DNA of 64,000 nucleotides from Gluconacetobacter tumulisoli (GCF_014174155.1 NZ_JABEQM010000001.1:124001-188000), one strand, 5' to 3'. Positions 52,438-61,709 are shown, counted from the stretch's first letter. The notes: a model not told the origin generated them from the letters alone. Numbers and translations are program-made.

Positions 52438-54096
52438 GTGGCGCATCCCACTTTTTCCAGTTCCGGTGACGTCACGGCCGATGTCGTTATTGTCGGTTCC
52501 GGCGTTGTCGGGGCGATCATTGCCCACCAGATGGCCGCCGCCGGGCATTCCGTCGTGATGCTGGAGGCCGGATTGCGGCTGAAGCGTTCCGACATCGTCG
52601 AAAACTGGCGGAACATGTCGTTCCACAACCGGGTCCATTCGGATTTCCAGGGCCTGTATCCGCAGGCGCCTCTGGCCCCGGCCCCGCTCTATTTCCCCGC
52701 GAACGATTATGTCGGCCTCAACGGGCCGGACGGTTCGGCGTTCAAGCAGGGCTACCTGAGGACCGTCGGGGGAACGACCTGGCACTGGGCCGCGTCCTGC
52801 TGGCGGCATCTGCCGGCCGACTTCCGGATGAAGACCAATTACGGCGTCGGCCGTGACTGGGCGATTTCCTACGACGACCTGGAACCCTATTATTGCCGCG
52901 CCGAGGATGCGATGGGCGTTTCGGGCCCGCACGATCCGGAACTGCAATCCCCGCGGGAGCGCAGCCGTCCGTATCCGCGCGACATGATCCCCTTCGGCTA
53001 TGGCGATCGCCGCGTGGCCGAACTGGTCAATCCGCACGGCTTTCACCTGGTGCCCATTCCCCAGGGGCGCAGCATCCAGCCGTTCGAGGACCGTCCGTCC
53101 TGCTGCGGCAACAATAACTGCCAGCCGATCTGCCCGATCGGCGCGATGTACAACGGCATCCAGCATGTCGTGAAGGCCGAAGACGCCGGTGCGGTCGTTC
53201 TGGACCAGGCCGTGGCGTACCGCATCGACACCGACGACAAGAACCGCGTTACCGCCATCCATTGGTACGACGCGGACAAGAAGTCGCACAAGGCGACGGG
53301 CCGCACCTTCGTCCTGGCCTGCAACGGAATCGAGACGCCGCGCCTGCTGCTGCTGGCGGCGAACGAACACAACCCCACCGGCATCGCCAATTCGTCAGAC
53401 CAAGTCGGCCGGAACATGATGGACCATTCGGGCGTGCATGCCACGTTCCTGGCCAACGAACCGCTGTGGTTCGGTCGCGGTCCGGCGCAGAGCAGCTGCA
53501 TCGTCGGTCCCCGCGACGGTGGGTTCCGCAGCACCTATTCCGCCAACAAGATGATCCTGAACAATATCAGCCGCGTCGGCCCCGCGACGCAGCAGGCACT
53601 GGAACTGGGCCTGGTCGGACAGGCGCTGGAAGACGAGATCCGTCGCCGCGCGGCCTGCGGCGTCGATCTGTCGGTCAGCCTGGAGCCGTTGCCCGATCCG
53701 AACAACCGCCTGACGCTGAGCAAGACGCGGCGCGATCCGCTGGGGTTGGCCTGCCCGGACATCTATTACGACGTCGGCGAATATGTGCGCAAAGGTGCCG
53801 GCGCCGCCGCCGACCAGATCAAGCAGGTCGCGGGCCTGCTGGGCGGGACGGAGCTGCGCATCACAACGTCGTTCAACGCCAACAACCATATCATGGGCGG
53901 CGTGATCATGGGCAGCGACCCGAAGGATTCGGTCGTCGATGGCGATTGCCGTGCGCATGACCATTCAAACCTCTGGCTGCCCGGCGGCGGCGCGATGCCG
54001 TCGGCCAGCGTAGTGAATACGACGCTCAGCATGGTGGCGCTCGGGATCAAGGCCGCTGATTCGATCCAGGCCGATTTCCAGGGAGGCCGGGTATGA
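52438..54096 (+). CDS. FAD-dependent sugar dehydrogenase large subunit (SldL/FdhL-like)
   Basis: GMC flavoprotein of 552 residues, the catalytic subunit of a sorbitol/fructose-dehydrogenase-like complex. The FAD motif is VVIVGSGVVGAIIAHQM, with GGTTWHWAASCWRHLP next. CCGNNNCQPICPIGAMYNG carries the Cys set that binds a 3Fe-4S cluster in fructose dehydrogenase. The C-terminal NNHIMGGVIMG and GGAMPSASVVNTTLSMVALG form the active-site end. It starts with GTG at 52438, supported by AAGGAG ten bases upstream. The exact polyol or ketose substrate is not determined by the sequence. Confidence 0.88.
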   Translation: MAHPTFSSSGDVTADVVIVGSGVVGAIIAHQMAAAGHSVVMLEAGLRLKRSDIVENWRNMSFHNRVHSDFQGLYPQAPLAPAPLYFPANDYVGLNGPDGSAFKQGYLRTVGGTTWHWAASCWRHLPADFRMKTNYGVGRDWAISYDDLEPYYCRAEDAMGVSGPHDPELQSPRERSRPYPRDMIPFGYGDRRVAELVNPHGFHLVPIPQGRSIQPFEDRPSCCGNNNCQPICPIGAMYNGIQHVVKAEDAGAVVLDQAVAYRIDTDDKNRVTAIHWYDADKKSHKATGRTFVLACNGIETPRLLLLAANEHNPTGIANSSDQVGRNMMDHSGVHATFLANEPLWFGRGPAQSSCIVGPRDGGFRSTYSANKMILNNISRVGPATQQALELGLVGQALEDEIRRRAACGVDLSVSLEPLPDPNNRLTLSKTRRDPLGLACPDIYYDVGEYVRKGAGAAADQIKQVAGLLGGTELRITTSFNANNHIMGGVIMGSDPKDSVVDGDCRAHDHSNLWLPGGGAMPSASVVNTTLSMVALGIKAADSIQADFQGGRV

Positions 54097-55508
54097 TCGG
54101 CAAGGGAACCCGGGCCGCCTCGGTCCGATATGTGCTGGGCGCCGCGCTGGGCATGGCGTCGATGACCGGCGTCGCCCTGGCCCAGGATGCGGCGAGCGAT
54201 GCGCTGGTCGCGCGTGGACGTTACCTGGCCACCGCAGCGGACTGCGCGGCCTGCCACACGGCGCCGCATGGCGGCAAGCCGTTTGCCGGCGGCTACGGCA
54301 TCGCCTCGCCGCTGGGCTCGATCTATGCGTCGAACATCACGCCGTCCAGGACCGCGGGCATCGGCAATTATACCGAGGCCCAGTTCAGCAGTGCGGTGCG
54401 CGAAGGTATTCGCGGTGACGGTGCGCATCTCTATCCCGCGATGCCCTATACGTCCTACGCCAAGCTGACGGATCAGGACATCCATGCCCTTTATGCGTAT
54501 TTCACGCATGAGGTCCGTCCGGTGGACGAACGCGCTCCGGCGACGCAATTGCCATTCCCGTTCAACCTGCGTTTCTCGATGATGTTCTGGAACGCGCTGT
54601 ATCTGGACAATTCACGCTTCACCCCCGATCCCGCCAAGTCGGCGGAGGTCAATCGCGGGGCGTACCTGGCCATCGCGCTGGGGCATTGCGATACCTGCCA
54701 TACGCCGCGCAACGTGATGATGGCCGAAATCGGCGGCAAGGAACTGGGCGGCGCGTCCCTGGGATCCTGGATTGCGCCGAACGTCACGCCTGACCCGGTC
54801 AGCGGTATCGGTAGCTGGAGCAGCGATGACCTGTTCCGCTACCTGAAGACCGGCGACGTGCCGGGCAAGGCGCAGGCCGCCGGCCCGATGGCCGAGGCGA
54901 TCGAGCACAGCTTCCAGCATCTGACCGATGACGATCTGAAGGCGATCGTCGCCTATGTCCGGCAGGTGCCTGCCATCCGCGACGCAGCCGACAGAAAGTC
55001 ACGCGATTCCTTCGGCCTGGCGTCCGGGCGTGAGGCCGTCATTCGCGGCGCGGCCGGCACGTTGGACAACGGCGAGAAGATCTTCACCGGCGATTGCGCG
55101 GCCTGCCATCACCCGAGCGGCGGCGGCAGCAAGGATGGCTATTACCCGCAGCTGTTCCACAATACGGCGACCGGTGCCTCGATCCCCGACAATCTGATCG
55201 CCGCCATCCTGGAAGGTGTCGACCGGACAGTGAATGGCCAGCATGTCTTCATGCCCGGCTTCTCGCATGGGTCCTATGTCGACGAGCTGTCGGACCAGGA
55301 TGTCGCCGATGTCGCCAACTATGTCCTGACGCAGTTCGGCAATCCGGCGGTGAAGGTGTCGGTGGCGGACGTGGTGTCGATCCGCAATGGCGGGCCCAAG
55401 CCGCTGCTGGCGCGGGTGGGTGGCTATATCGTACCGGCGATGGTGGCCGGTGCGGTCGTGCTGCTGGGGCTGATCGGCCTGATCGTCGCCCGGCGCCGCA
55501 AGGCCTGA
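54093..55508 (+). CDS. sugar dehydrogenase tri-haem cytochrome c subunit (SldC/FdhC-like)
   Basis: Cytochrome c subunit of 471 residues that anchors the complex and reduces ubiquinone. A signal peptide (GAALGMASMTGVALAQ) is followed by three haem sites, CAACH, CDTCH and CAACH. A C-terminal membrane helix (VPAMVAGAVVLLGLIGLIV) is followed by the stop-transfer RRRKA. Its ATG overlaps the large-subunit stop by four bases (ATGA). It is clearly a paralogue of the cytochrome of the first operon, but that one lacks the C-terminal anchor. Confidence 0.93.
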   Translation: MIGKGTRAASVRYVLGAALGMASMTGVALAQDAASDALVARGRYLATAADCAACHTAPHGGKPFAGGYGIASPLGSIYASNITPSRTAGIGNYTEAQFSSAVREGIRGDGAHLYPAMPYTSYAKLTDQDIHALYAYFTHEVRPVDERAPATQLPFPFNLRFSMMFWNALYLDNSRFTPDPAKSAEVNRGAYLAIALGHCDTCHTPRNVMMAEIGGKELGGASLGSWIAPNVTPDPVSGIGSWSSDDLFRYLKTGDVPGKAQAAGPMAEAIEHSFQHLTDDDLKAIVAYVRQVPAIRDAADRKSRDSFGLASGREAVIRGAAGTLDNGEKIFTGDCAACHHPSGGGSKDGYYPQLFHNTATGASIPDNLIAAILEGVDRTVNGQHVFMPGFSHGSYVDELSDQDVADVANYVLTQFGNPAVKVSVADVVSIRNGGPKPLLARVGGYIVPAMVAGAVVLLGLIGLIVARRRKA

Positions 55509-55536
55509 TCGCGCGGCAAGAGGGCGGCCCACGCCC

Positions 55537-55570
55537 TCCCGCCATCCGGGCGTTCCTCCGGATGGCGGGA
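55537..55570 (+). terminator. hairpin after the second dehydrogenase operon
   Basis: Thirteen-base inverted repeat (TCCCGCCATCCGG arms, 55537-55549 and 55558-55570) between the cytochrome gene and the next gene. There is no T-run, so it may be a weak or Rho-assisted terminator. Confidence 0.6.
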
Positions 55571-55600
55571 CGGGCGATCGCATGAAGAAGGGGAGGCAGG

Positions 55601-56788
55601 ATGAAACGTCGATCGGTTCTCGGCACCGCTGTGCCGCTGGCATTGGCCGCCGCCGCACGGGCGGCGCGGGCTGCCCCTCCGGCCACGCTGGCGACGAACA
55701 CCGACCACGGTTTCAATTCCGCCGGCGCGTTCGAAATCGTCGCTGAATTCGCCGATCCGGGTCCGTCTGGCGTGGCGCTGACGCCCGGCGGTCGGCTGTT
55801 CATCGGGTTTCCCCGTCATGCCGTCAATCACAAGGGCGCCACGCTGGCCGAACTGAAGGACGGGAAGCTGGTTCCCTATCCCGATGCGGCGACCAGCCTG
55901 CCCTCCGGCCGCCGGCTGGCGGACCGGCTGGTGTCGGTCCATGGCATGACGACCGATAGCCGGGGCCGGCTATGGATGATCGATGACGGCAAGATGGCCG
56001 GATTGCCGCTGCAGCCCGGTGCGGCGAAGATCGTGGGGATCGATCCCGCGACCGACCGGATCTTCGCCAGCATCGTCCTGACCGCGCCGACCCTGCGGCC
56101 CGAAAGCCATATGAACGATCTGCGGGTCGACCTGACGCATGGGGCGCAGGGCACGGTGTTCGTGACCGATTCCTCGTTCGGGTCCACGCCGGCGCTGGTC
56201 GTCGTCGACATCGCCACCGGACGGCAGCGCCGTGTATTGGCCAGCCATCCCTCGACCCAGGCCGAGGCCGGTTTCATGGCGGTGGTCGAGGGCCGGCCCC
56301 TGGCCTTCGATCCGAAACATCCGGCTTTCGTGGCCGGGGGCGCGGATGGCATCACGCTCAGCCCCGACAGCGCGCTGCTGTATTACTGCGCGCTGACCAG
56401 TCGGCGGCTGTACAGCATTCCCACCGCCGTGCTGGCGGATTTCACGAAGACTGACGAGGACCTGGCACAGGCGATCCGCGACCTGGGCGAGAAGGGCGTG
56501 GCCGATGGTCTGGCCACCGACCCGCAAGGTCGGATCTACACCACCAATTTCGAACATGATGCGATCTTCCGGCGCAATACGGACGGCACGTTCGACACCA
56601 TCGTCCGGGATCCGCGGGTGCTGTCGCCCGACGGCATCTTCGTCTTCGGCCCGCATGTCTATTGCACTCTGGGGCAATGGAATCGCCTGGCCAGCTTCAA
56701 TGGCGGCCACGACCTGCGGGCGCCTCCCTATTACCTGATCCGCTGTCCCATCGACGTGGCCGCGCCGCTTAGCAGCCAGCCTGCCTGA
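55601..56788 (+). CDS. secreted beta-propeller, major royal jelly protein/gluconolactonase-like
   Basis: Exported six-bladed beta-propeller protein of 395 residues related to the major-royal-jelly/yellow family and SMP-30-type lactonases. The signal peptide MKRRSVLGTAVPLALAAAA is followed by propeller repeats such as VHGMTTDSRGRLWMIDDG, ESHMNDLRVD and GVADGLATDPQGRIYTTNFE; these acidic and Asn residues line the metal site of lactonases. Downstream of sugar dehydrogenases, a periplasmic lactonase that opens lactone products is a natural role, but this is inferred. A good binding site (GGGGAGG) precedes the ATG at 55601. Confidence 0.8.
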   Translation: MKRRSVLGTAVPLALAAAARAARAAPPATLATNTDHGFNSAGAFEIVAEFADPGPSGVALTPGGRLFIGFPRHAVNHKGATLAELKDGKLVPYPDAATSLPSGRRLADRLVSVHGMTTDSRGRLWMIDDGKMAGLPLQPGAAKIVGIDPATDRIFASIVLTAPTLRPESHMNDLRVDLTHGAQGTVFVTDSSFGSTPALVVVDIATGRQRRVLASHPSTQAEAGFMAVVEGRPLAFDPKHPAFVAGGADGITLSPDSALLYYCALTSRRLYSIPTAVLADFTKTDEDLAQAIRDLGEKGVADGLATDPQGRIYTTNFEHDAIFRRNTDGTFDTIVRDPRVLSPDGIFVFGPHVYCTLGQWNRLASFNGGHDLRAPPYYLIRCPIDVAAPLSSQPA

Positions 56789-56863
56789 TCGCATTGCGCC
56801 GTCGCGCGTCTTTCTGGACAGGGCCCTTTTCTTGGCGGGCGATATACGGCAGAAAATCCGGCC

Positions 56864-57940
56864 ATGATGGATATTGTGTCGAGCATGATGATGCCTCTGG
56901 TGCGGCGCCTCGATCCCGAGGAAGCACACCGGCTCGCCCTGAACGCACTTCTGCTGGGCCTTGGGGGCGGCGACGGGTCGGGGGGTGACGATCCGGCACT
57001 GGCGGTGCGGGCCATGGGCCTGCGGTTCGCCAACCCGATCGGGATCGCCGCCGGGTTCGACAAGAACGCCCTGGTGGTCCGGCCGCTGGCCCGCGCGGGC
57101 TTCGGCTTTGTCGAGGCCGGGACGGTCACGCCGCGGCCGCAGGCAGGAAACCCGCGTCCCCGCCTGTTCCGGCTGGAGGAAGACCGGGCGATCATCAACC
57201 GCATGGGCTTCAACAACCAGGGCATCGACCGGTTTGCGGTGCGGATGGCGCGCCTGCATCGTGCGGCGCCTGCCGGCCGTCATGCCGCCGGGCGGGTGCC
57301 GGTGGGGGCCAATCTCGGCATCAATAAAATCGGCGCCGATCCCGATCGCGACTATCCGTTTCTGGTCGGCCGTGTGAAGCATTATGCCGATTATATCGTC
57401 ATCAACCTGTCCTCGCCCAACACGCCGGGCCTGCGCGACCTGCAGAACGCGGCACGCCTGCAGACCCTGTTGCAGGCGATTGCGGAGGCCCATCCCGACC
57501 GACCGCCCTTGCTGGTCAAGCTGTCGCCGGACCTGGCATTTGACGAGATCGGTCCGATCGTCGAGGCGGCGATCGCCGGCGGCGCGCAGGGCCTGACGGT
57601 GACCAACACTACGATTTCCCGCCCCGCCGGCCTGTGCAGCGTCCATGCCGGTGAAGCCGGCGGCCTGTCCGGCCGGCCGCTGCGCGTCCGTGCGATGGAG
57701 GTGTTCCGCGAGGTCGCACGGGTCGCCGCCGGCCGGCTGACGCTGGTTGCCTGCGGCGGGATCGAGACGGGGGGCGACATCGTGGATCGCATCCGGGCCG
57801 GTGCCGACCTGATCCAGTTGTACAGCGCCTTCGCCTACGAAGGTCCGTCCATCCTGCGCCGTCTGAAGCGCGAGACCGTGCGGGCCCTGAACGCCGAGGG
57901 ATTCGAAACGCTGGCCGATGCGAAGGGAACCGCCCTGTGA
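56864..57940 (+). CDS. pyrD: dihydroorotate dehydrogenase (quinone), class 2
   Basis: Membrane-associated FMN enzyme of 358 residues that oxidises dihydroorotate to orotate with ubiquinone in pyrimidine synthesis. It has the class 2 N-terminal helix (PEEAHRLALNALLLG) for quinone access, then NPIGIAAGFDKNALVV, GFVEAGTVTPRPQAGNPRPR and NRMGFNNQGID. The catalytic Ser lies in VINLSSPNTPGLRDLQ, and the FMN loop is TNTTISRP with LIQLYSAFAYEGP at the end. Two adjacent ATG codons (56864, 56867) are possible starts. The next gene overlaps its stop. Confidence 0.95.
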   Translation: MMDIVSSMMMPLVRRLDPEEAHRLALNALLLGLGGGDGSGGDDPALAVRAMGLRFANPIGIAAGFDKNALVVRPLARAGFGFVEAGTVTPRPQAGNPRPRLFRLEEDRAIINRMGFNNQGIDRFAVRMARLHRAAPAGRHAAGRVPVGANLGINKIGADPDRDYPFLVGRVKHYADYIVINLSSPNTPGLRDLQNAARLQTLLQAIAEAHPDRPPLLVKLSPDLAFDEIGPIVEAAIAGGAQGLTVTNTTISRPAGLCSVHAGEAGGLSGRPLRVRAMEVFREVARVAAGRLTLVACGGIETGGDIVDRIRAGADLIQLYSAFAYEGPSILRRLKRETVRALNAEGFETLADAKGTAL

Positions 57941-58794
57941 TGAAGACGCTGGACGATTTCGCCCCGCTTGCGATGCGGTATGACGGGTTCATCGTCGATC
58001 TGTGGGGCGTCATTCATGACGGTGTGGCGCCCTATCCGGGCGCGCGGGATTGTCTGGCCCAATTGCGCCGGCTGGGGCGTCGCGTCGTGCTGCTGTCCAA
58101 CGCGCCGCGTCGGATCGACGTGGTGCGCGACGGCCTGCGTGCCATGGGCGTGACGGACGATCTGTATGACGGGATCATGACCAGCGGCGAATATACGCGT
58201 GGCCAGTTGGCGACACGGACCGATTCTTGGTTCGCCGGGTTGGGCCGGCGCATGTTCCATATCGGGGCGCCGAAGGATTTCAACCTGTTCGAAGGGCTGG
58301 ATCTCGAACAGGTCGCCGACCCGGCGGCGGCGGATTTCATCCTCAATACCGGCCCGGATCAGGCTCGCGGCGAAAACGATCCGGCGCCGTACCTGCCGGT
58401 GCTGGCGGCGTGTGCGGCCCATGGGCTGAAGATGGTTTGCGCCAATCCGGATATGGAGGTCATCAGGGGCGGTCGTCGCCTGATCTGTGCGGGGCTGCTG
58501 GCCAGTCTCTACGAGCAGAAAGGGGGCGAGGTCCGCTGGATCGGCAAGCCGTACCCCGAGGTTTACGGACCGGTCATGGACATGCTCGACCTGCCGCGCG
58601 ACCGGGTTCTGGCCGTCGGCGACGCGCTGGCCACCGACATGCGCGGCGCGCGGCGGGCCGGGGTGGATGGGTGCTGGGTCCTGGGCGGCATTCACCAGGA
58701 AATGATCGGCGATGACACCGACCTGGCGCAGGCCGAGGCCCGCGCTGCCGGGCTGGCGCCGGTCGCGACGGTTCCCGGTTTCCGCTGGACTTGA
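57940..58794 (+). CDS. HAD superfamily hydrolase, subfamily IIA (TIGR01459 type)
   Basis: Haloacid-dehalogenase-type phosphatase of 284 residues with a IIA cap, a subfamily frequent in alphaproteobacteria with no assigned substrate. Motif I is FIVDLWGVIHDG (nucleophile Asp), motif II is VVLLSNAPRR, the conserved Lys is in RWIGKPYPEVYGPV, and the last acidic motif is AVGDALATDMRGARRAG. The ATG at 57940 uses the last base of the pyrD stop; a GTG at 57937 is also in frame. The coupling suggests a joint operon with pyrD, and nucleotide-monophosphate dephosphorylation is possible. Confidence 0.88.
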   Translation: MKTLDDFAPLAMRYDGFIVDLWGVIHDGVAPYPGARDCLAQLRRLGRRVVLLSNAPRRIDVVRDGLRAMGVTDDLYDGIMTSGEYTRGQLATRTDSWFAGLGRRMFHIGAPKDFNLFEGLDLEQVADPAAADFILNTGPDQARGENDPAPYLPVLAACAAHGLKMVCANPDMEVIRGGRRLICAGLLASLYEQKGGEVRWIGKPYPEVYGPVMDMLDLPRDRVLAVGDALATDMRGARRAGVDGCWVLGGIHQEMIGDDTDLAQAEARAAGLAPVATVPGFRWT

Positions 58795-58796
58795 AG

Positions 58797-59381
58797 TCAG
58801 GCGTGGCCGGCGACGAAGCTCAACCGCATCGGGTCCAGGTGGATGGCGGCCAGCGCCTGCCCCCATTTGGCGGCGTGATCGGTTCCGAAGACGATCGTGT
58901 CGCTGGCCGGTGCAGGTAGCCACGCATTCTGGTGGATGATCTGGTCCTCCAGTTCGTCGTCCTGCCAACTGGCATGGCCCAGCGCCAGCAGGGCGCGACG
59001 GGGGCCTGCGCCGTCGGCGATGTCCCTGAGCACGTCCACGCTGGCGGTCAGCATGGTGTGGTCATCGACGGCCAGGCTGCTGTCACCGGTCCAGTCCGCC
59101 GAATGAAGGACGAGGCCCCGGGCGCCATCCACCGGGCCGCCGGCGCAGAGATCGATCCGGCGGCGCGGTGGCACCGGTGCGATTCCCAATTGTTCGAACA
59201 CGTCGTCCAGCCCCGGTTGCGGCAGGCGGCGGTTGACCACCAGCCCCATCGCGCCTTCCCCCGGGGTATGTGCGCACAGATAGATGACGCTGCGCGCGAA
59301 CGGGCCATCCGCCAGGGCCGGTGTCGCGATCAGCAGGGATCCGGCCAGGGTGTCGGCCGATGTCGGGGGATAGGGGAACAT
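58797..59381 (-). CDS. YqgE/AlgH family protein
   Basis: Protein of 194 residues in the UPF0301 (YqgE/AlgH, DUF179) family; AlgH was linked to alginate production in Pseudomonas, but the biochemical role is unresolved. Diagnostic parts are LAGSLLIATPALADGPFARSV, YLCAHTPGEGAMGLVVNR, GGPVDGARGLVLH and ALLALGHASWQDDELEDQI. The start at 59381 is the first Met before the conserved region; a 66-codon longer frame upstream overlaps the promoter region of the divergent gene. It converges on the HAD gene with two bases between stops. Confidence 0.9.
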   Translation of the reverse strand: MFPYPPTSADTLAGSLLIATPALADGPFARSVIYLCAHTPGEGAMGLVVNRRLPQPGLDDVFEQLGIAPVPPRRRIDLCAGGPVDGARGLVLHSADWTGDSSLAVDDHTMLTASVDVLRDIADGAGPRRALLALGHASWQDDELEDQIIHQNAWLPAPASDTIVFGTDHAAKWGQALAAIHLDPMRLSFVAGHA

Positions 59382-59532
59382 TACCCCAGATAGAAACAGA
59401 ACCGTCAGGCTTTGCAACCATTGGCATGTCGATTTGCGGCCCCACCAGGATTGGCGCTTAATACGGGGAGGGATCATCGGGTCCCATGCGCCAGGCGATC
59501 CGGCGGATGGACCAGAAGGCAGGAGCGACGTG

Positions 59533-60291
59533 ATGGTGACGACGGTACTGGTAACGGGGGCAACGGCCGGGTTCGGCAAGGCGATCGCGGAACGGCTGGT
59601 ACGGGACGGCTACCGTGTGATTGCGACGGGCCGGCGCAAGGAACGGCTGGATGAACTGGCGGCCGCGCTGGGGCCGACCCTGCTGCCGTTCGTGCTGGAC
59701 ATGACCGATTCCGCCGCGATGGGAGCCCTGCCCGGCAGTCTGCCCGACGGTTGGGGCGAGGTCGACGTCCTGATCAACAATGCCGGCCTTGCGCTGGGCC
59801 TGGACAAGGCGCAGCAGGCGTCGGTCGAGGATTGGCAGCGGATGATCGCAACCAACGTCACCGGCGTGGTCGAAATCACGCGGGCGCTGCTGCCCGGCAT
59901 GGTGGAGCGCAATCGGGGCCACGTTATTTCGCTTGGCAGCACGGCCGGCACCTATCCCTATCTGGGGGCCAATGTGTACGGCGCCAGCAAGGCGTTCGTG
60001 TCCCAATTCATGCGCAACCTGCGCTGTGACCTGCTGGGAACCCACGTGCGCGCCACCAATCTGGAGCCCGGCCTGTGCGGCGGCAGCGAATTCAGCAACG
60101 TGCGCCTGCGCGACGATGCGAAGGCGGCCGCCGTCTATGAGGGGACGCATCCGATCCAGCCGGAGGACATCGCCGAGACCGTATCGTGGGTTCTTGGCCT
60201 GCCGGCCCATGTGAATATCAACCGGATCGAGATGATGCCGACCTGCCAGGCGTCGGCCGGCCTTGCGGTCGTGAAGGGGCTGGGGGACTGA
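59533..60291 (+). CDS. ydfG: NADP-dependent 3-hydroxy acid dehydrogenase (YdfG type)
   Basis: Short-chain dehydrogenase of 252 residues, close to E. coli YdfG, which reduces malonic semialdehyde and oxidises L-allo-threonine and related 3-hydroxy acids. The cofactor motif is VTGATAGFGKAIAERL, ATGRRKERLDEL follows (two Arg for NADP), then INNAGLALGLDKA and the catalytic ISLGSTAGTYPY with YGASK. The C-terminal NLEPGLCGGSEFSNVRL and HVNINRIEMMPTCQ match YdfG closely. AGGAG lies seven bases before the ATG at 59533. The PPK2 gene follows after six bases. Confidence 0.92.
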   Translation: MVTTVLVTGATAGFGKAIAERLVRDGYRVIATGRRKERLDELAAALGPTLLPFVLDMTDSAAMGALPGSLPDGWGEVDVLINNAGLALGLDKAQQASVEDWQRMIATNVTGVVEITRALLPGMVERNRGHVISLGSTAGTYPYLGANVYGASKAFVSQFMRNLRCDLLGTHVRATNLEPGLCGGSEFSNVRLRDDAKAAAVYEGTHPIQPEDIAETVSWVLGLPAHVNINRIEMMPTCQASAGLAVVKGLGD

Positions 60292-60297
60292 CGGCGC

Positions 60298-61248
60298 ATG
60301 GCCGCGCACCCCGACCTGCGGACGCTGCTGGCCCATTGCCGCATCGAGAACGGCGAGCGTTTCGATCCGGCCGGCCACCCGATGCGGACGGCGATCGAGG
60401 GGTTGGACAAGGCAGGAGGCAAGCATCTGCTGCGCCAGGGCGTCAGGCGCCTGGCTGAATTGCAGACCCTGCTGTACGCCAACGGGACATGGTCGCTGCT
60501 GGTCGCGTTGCAGGCGATGGATGCCGGCGGCAAGGACGGGATGATCAAGCATGTCATGTCCGGGGTGAATCCCCAGGGCGTGACGGTTACCTCGTTCAAG
60601 CAGCCCGGGCCGGTGGAACTGGCGCACGATTACCTGTGGCGGGTGCACCTGGCGGCACCGTCCTGCGGACGGATCGGCATCTTCAACCGCAGCCATTACG
60701 AGGAAGTCCTGGTGACGCGGGTGCATCCGGAACTGCTGGTCAGGCAGAAGATCCCGGCGGCGCTGCGCACCTCGGCGATCTGGGACGAGCGGTACCGCGA
60801 CATCCGGCATTTCGAGCATTATCTGTCGCGGCAGGGGACGGTAGTGCTGAAATTCTTCCTGAACATCTCGCAGGAGGAGCAGCGCAAACGCTTCCTCCAG
60901 CGGATCGACGAGGACGACAAACACTGGAAATTCTCGGCCGCCGACGCGCGCGAGCGTGAACATTGGGATGCATATCAGCAGGCCTATCATGACGCGATCA
61001 GGAATACGGCGCGACCCTATGCGCCGTGGATCGTCATCCCCGCCGACCGGAAATGGCTGGCGCGTATCCTGGTGGTGGAAACCATGATCCAGGCGCTGGA
61101 ATCGCTGAACATGACCATTCCCGATCCGGCACCGGATATCGTCCGCGAGATGGACGACGTCCGCACGAAGCTGGAGGCCGAGGCCCCAAAGGACAGGCAT
61201 CGGCTCATGCCGCGCATGACGAGGGCCACGGAGAAAGGGACGACATGA
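60298..61248 (+). CDS. polyphosphate kinase 2 family protein
   Basis: PPK2-family enzyme of 316 residues that uses polyphosphate to phosphorylate nucleotides. The Walker A-like loop is QAMDAGGKDGMIKHV, the acidic lid helix follows HFEHYLSRQGTVVLKFFLNIS, and the Walker B-type Asp and substrate Arg residues are in RIGIFNRSHYEEVLVTRV. A single PPK2 domain with this pattern fits the class that acts on AMP and/or ADP (class I or III); which one cannot be told here. It may help keep nucleotide levels under acid or energy stress. Its stop overlaps the start of the next gene. Confidence 0.9.
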   Translation: MAAHPDLRTLLAHCRIENGERFDPAGHPMRTAIEGLDKAGGKHLLRQGVRRLAELQTLLYANGTWSLLVALQAMDAGGKDGMIKHVMSGVNPQGVTVTSFKQPGPVELAHDYLWRVHLAAPSCGRIGIFNRSHYEEVLVTRVHPELLVRQKIPAALRTSAIWDERYRDIRHFEHYLSRQGTVVLKFFLNISQEEQRKRFLQRIDEDDKHWKFSAADAREREHWDAYQQAYHDAIRNTARPYAPWIVIPADRKWLARILVVETMIQALESLNMTIPDPAPDIVREMDDVRTKLEAEAPKDRHRLMPRMTRATEKGTT

Positions 61249-61709
61249 CGCGATACGCGGCCGGCATGGCGGGCGTACTGGCACTGGCCGGGGCAGTTGT
61301 GGCCGGCGTTCCGGCCCATGCACAGGAGGCGATCGGACCGGCCTGCGACAATCGCCATTTCCTGGCGATGCAGCATGCGTTCGAAAGCGGGTCGCTGCGC
61401 GGCGACCGGCCGGTGCATGTCTGCGGCCGCGTGGTCGCGGTCTCCCGGCCAAAACACACGCGCAGCGGCTGGCATGGCTATTTCTACGTCGACACCGGGG
61501 CGGGGGTGTCCATTCGCATCGTTTCCGACCTCGACCGGATGGTGGCGCCGCCCTGGCCGTGGGTTGCGAAAGGGGACATGGCCGATGTCGTCGGCCGGTA
61601 CTATTACGACAGTCCGCGCAGCCAGGGCATCGACTGGACCCATCACGGCACCGGCCGCAAATGGGGCATGGAAGGATATGTCGCCGTCAACGGCAACCGG
61701 TACCAATAA
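61245..61709 (+). CDS. secreted DUF3465-like protein
   Basis: Exported protein of 154 residues. The signal peptide is AAGMAGVLALAGAVVAGVP, cleaved near AHAQ. The mature part resembles DUF3465: VHVCGRVVAVSRPKHTRSG, then VSIRIVSDLDRMV and GRYYYDSPRSQGIDWTHHG. The IDWTHHG end is the family's most recognisable motif. An OB-like fold is plausible and the function is unknown. The two Cys (in PACDN and VCGR) may form a disulfide. The ATG overlaps the PPK2 stop by four bases. Confidence 0.75.
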   Translation: MTRYAAGMAGVLALAGAVVAGVPAHAQEAIGPACDNRHFLAMQHAFESGSLRGDRPVHVCGRVVAVSRPKHTRSGWHGYFYVDTGAGVSIRIVSDLDRMVAPPWPWVAKGDMADVVGRYYYDSPRSQGIDWTHHGTGRKWGMEGYVAVNGNRYQ

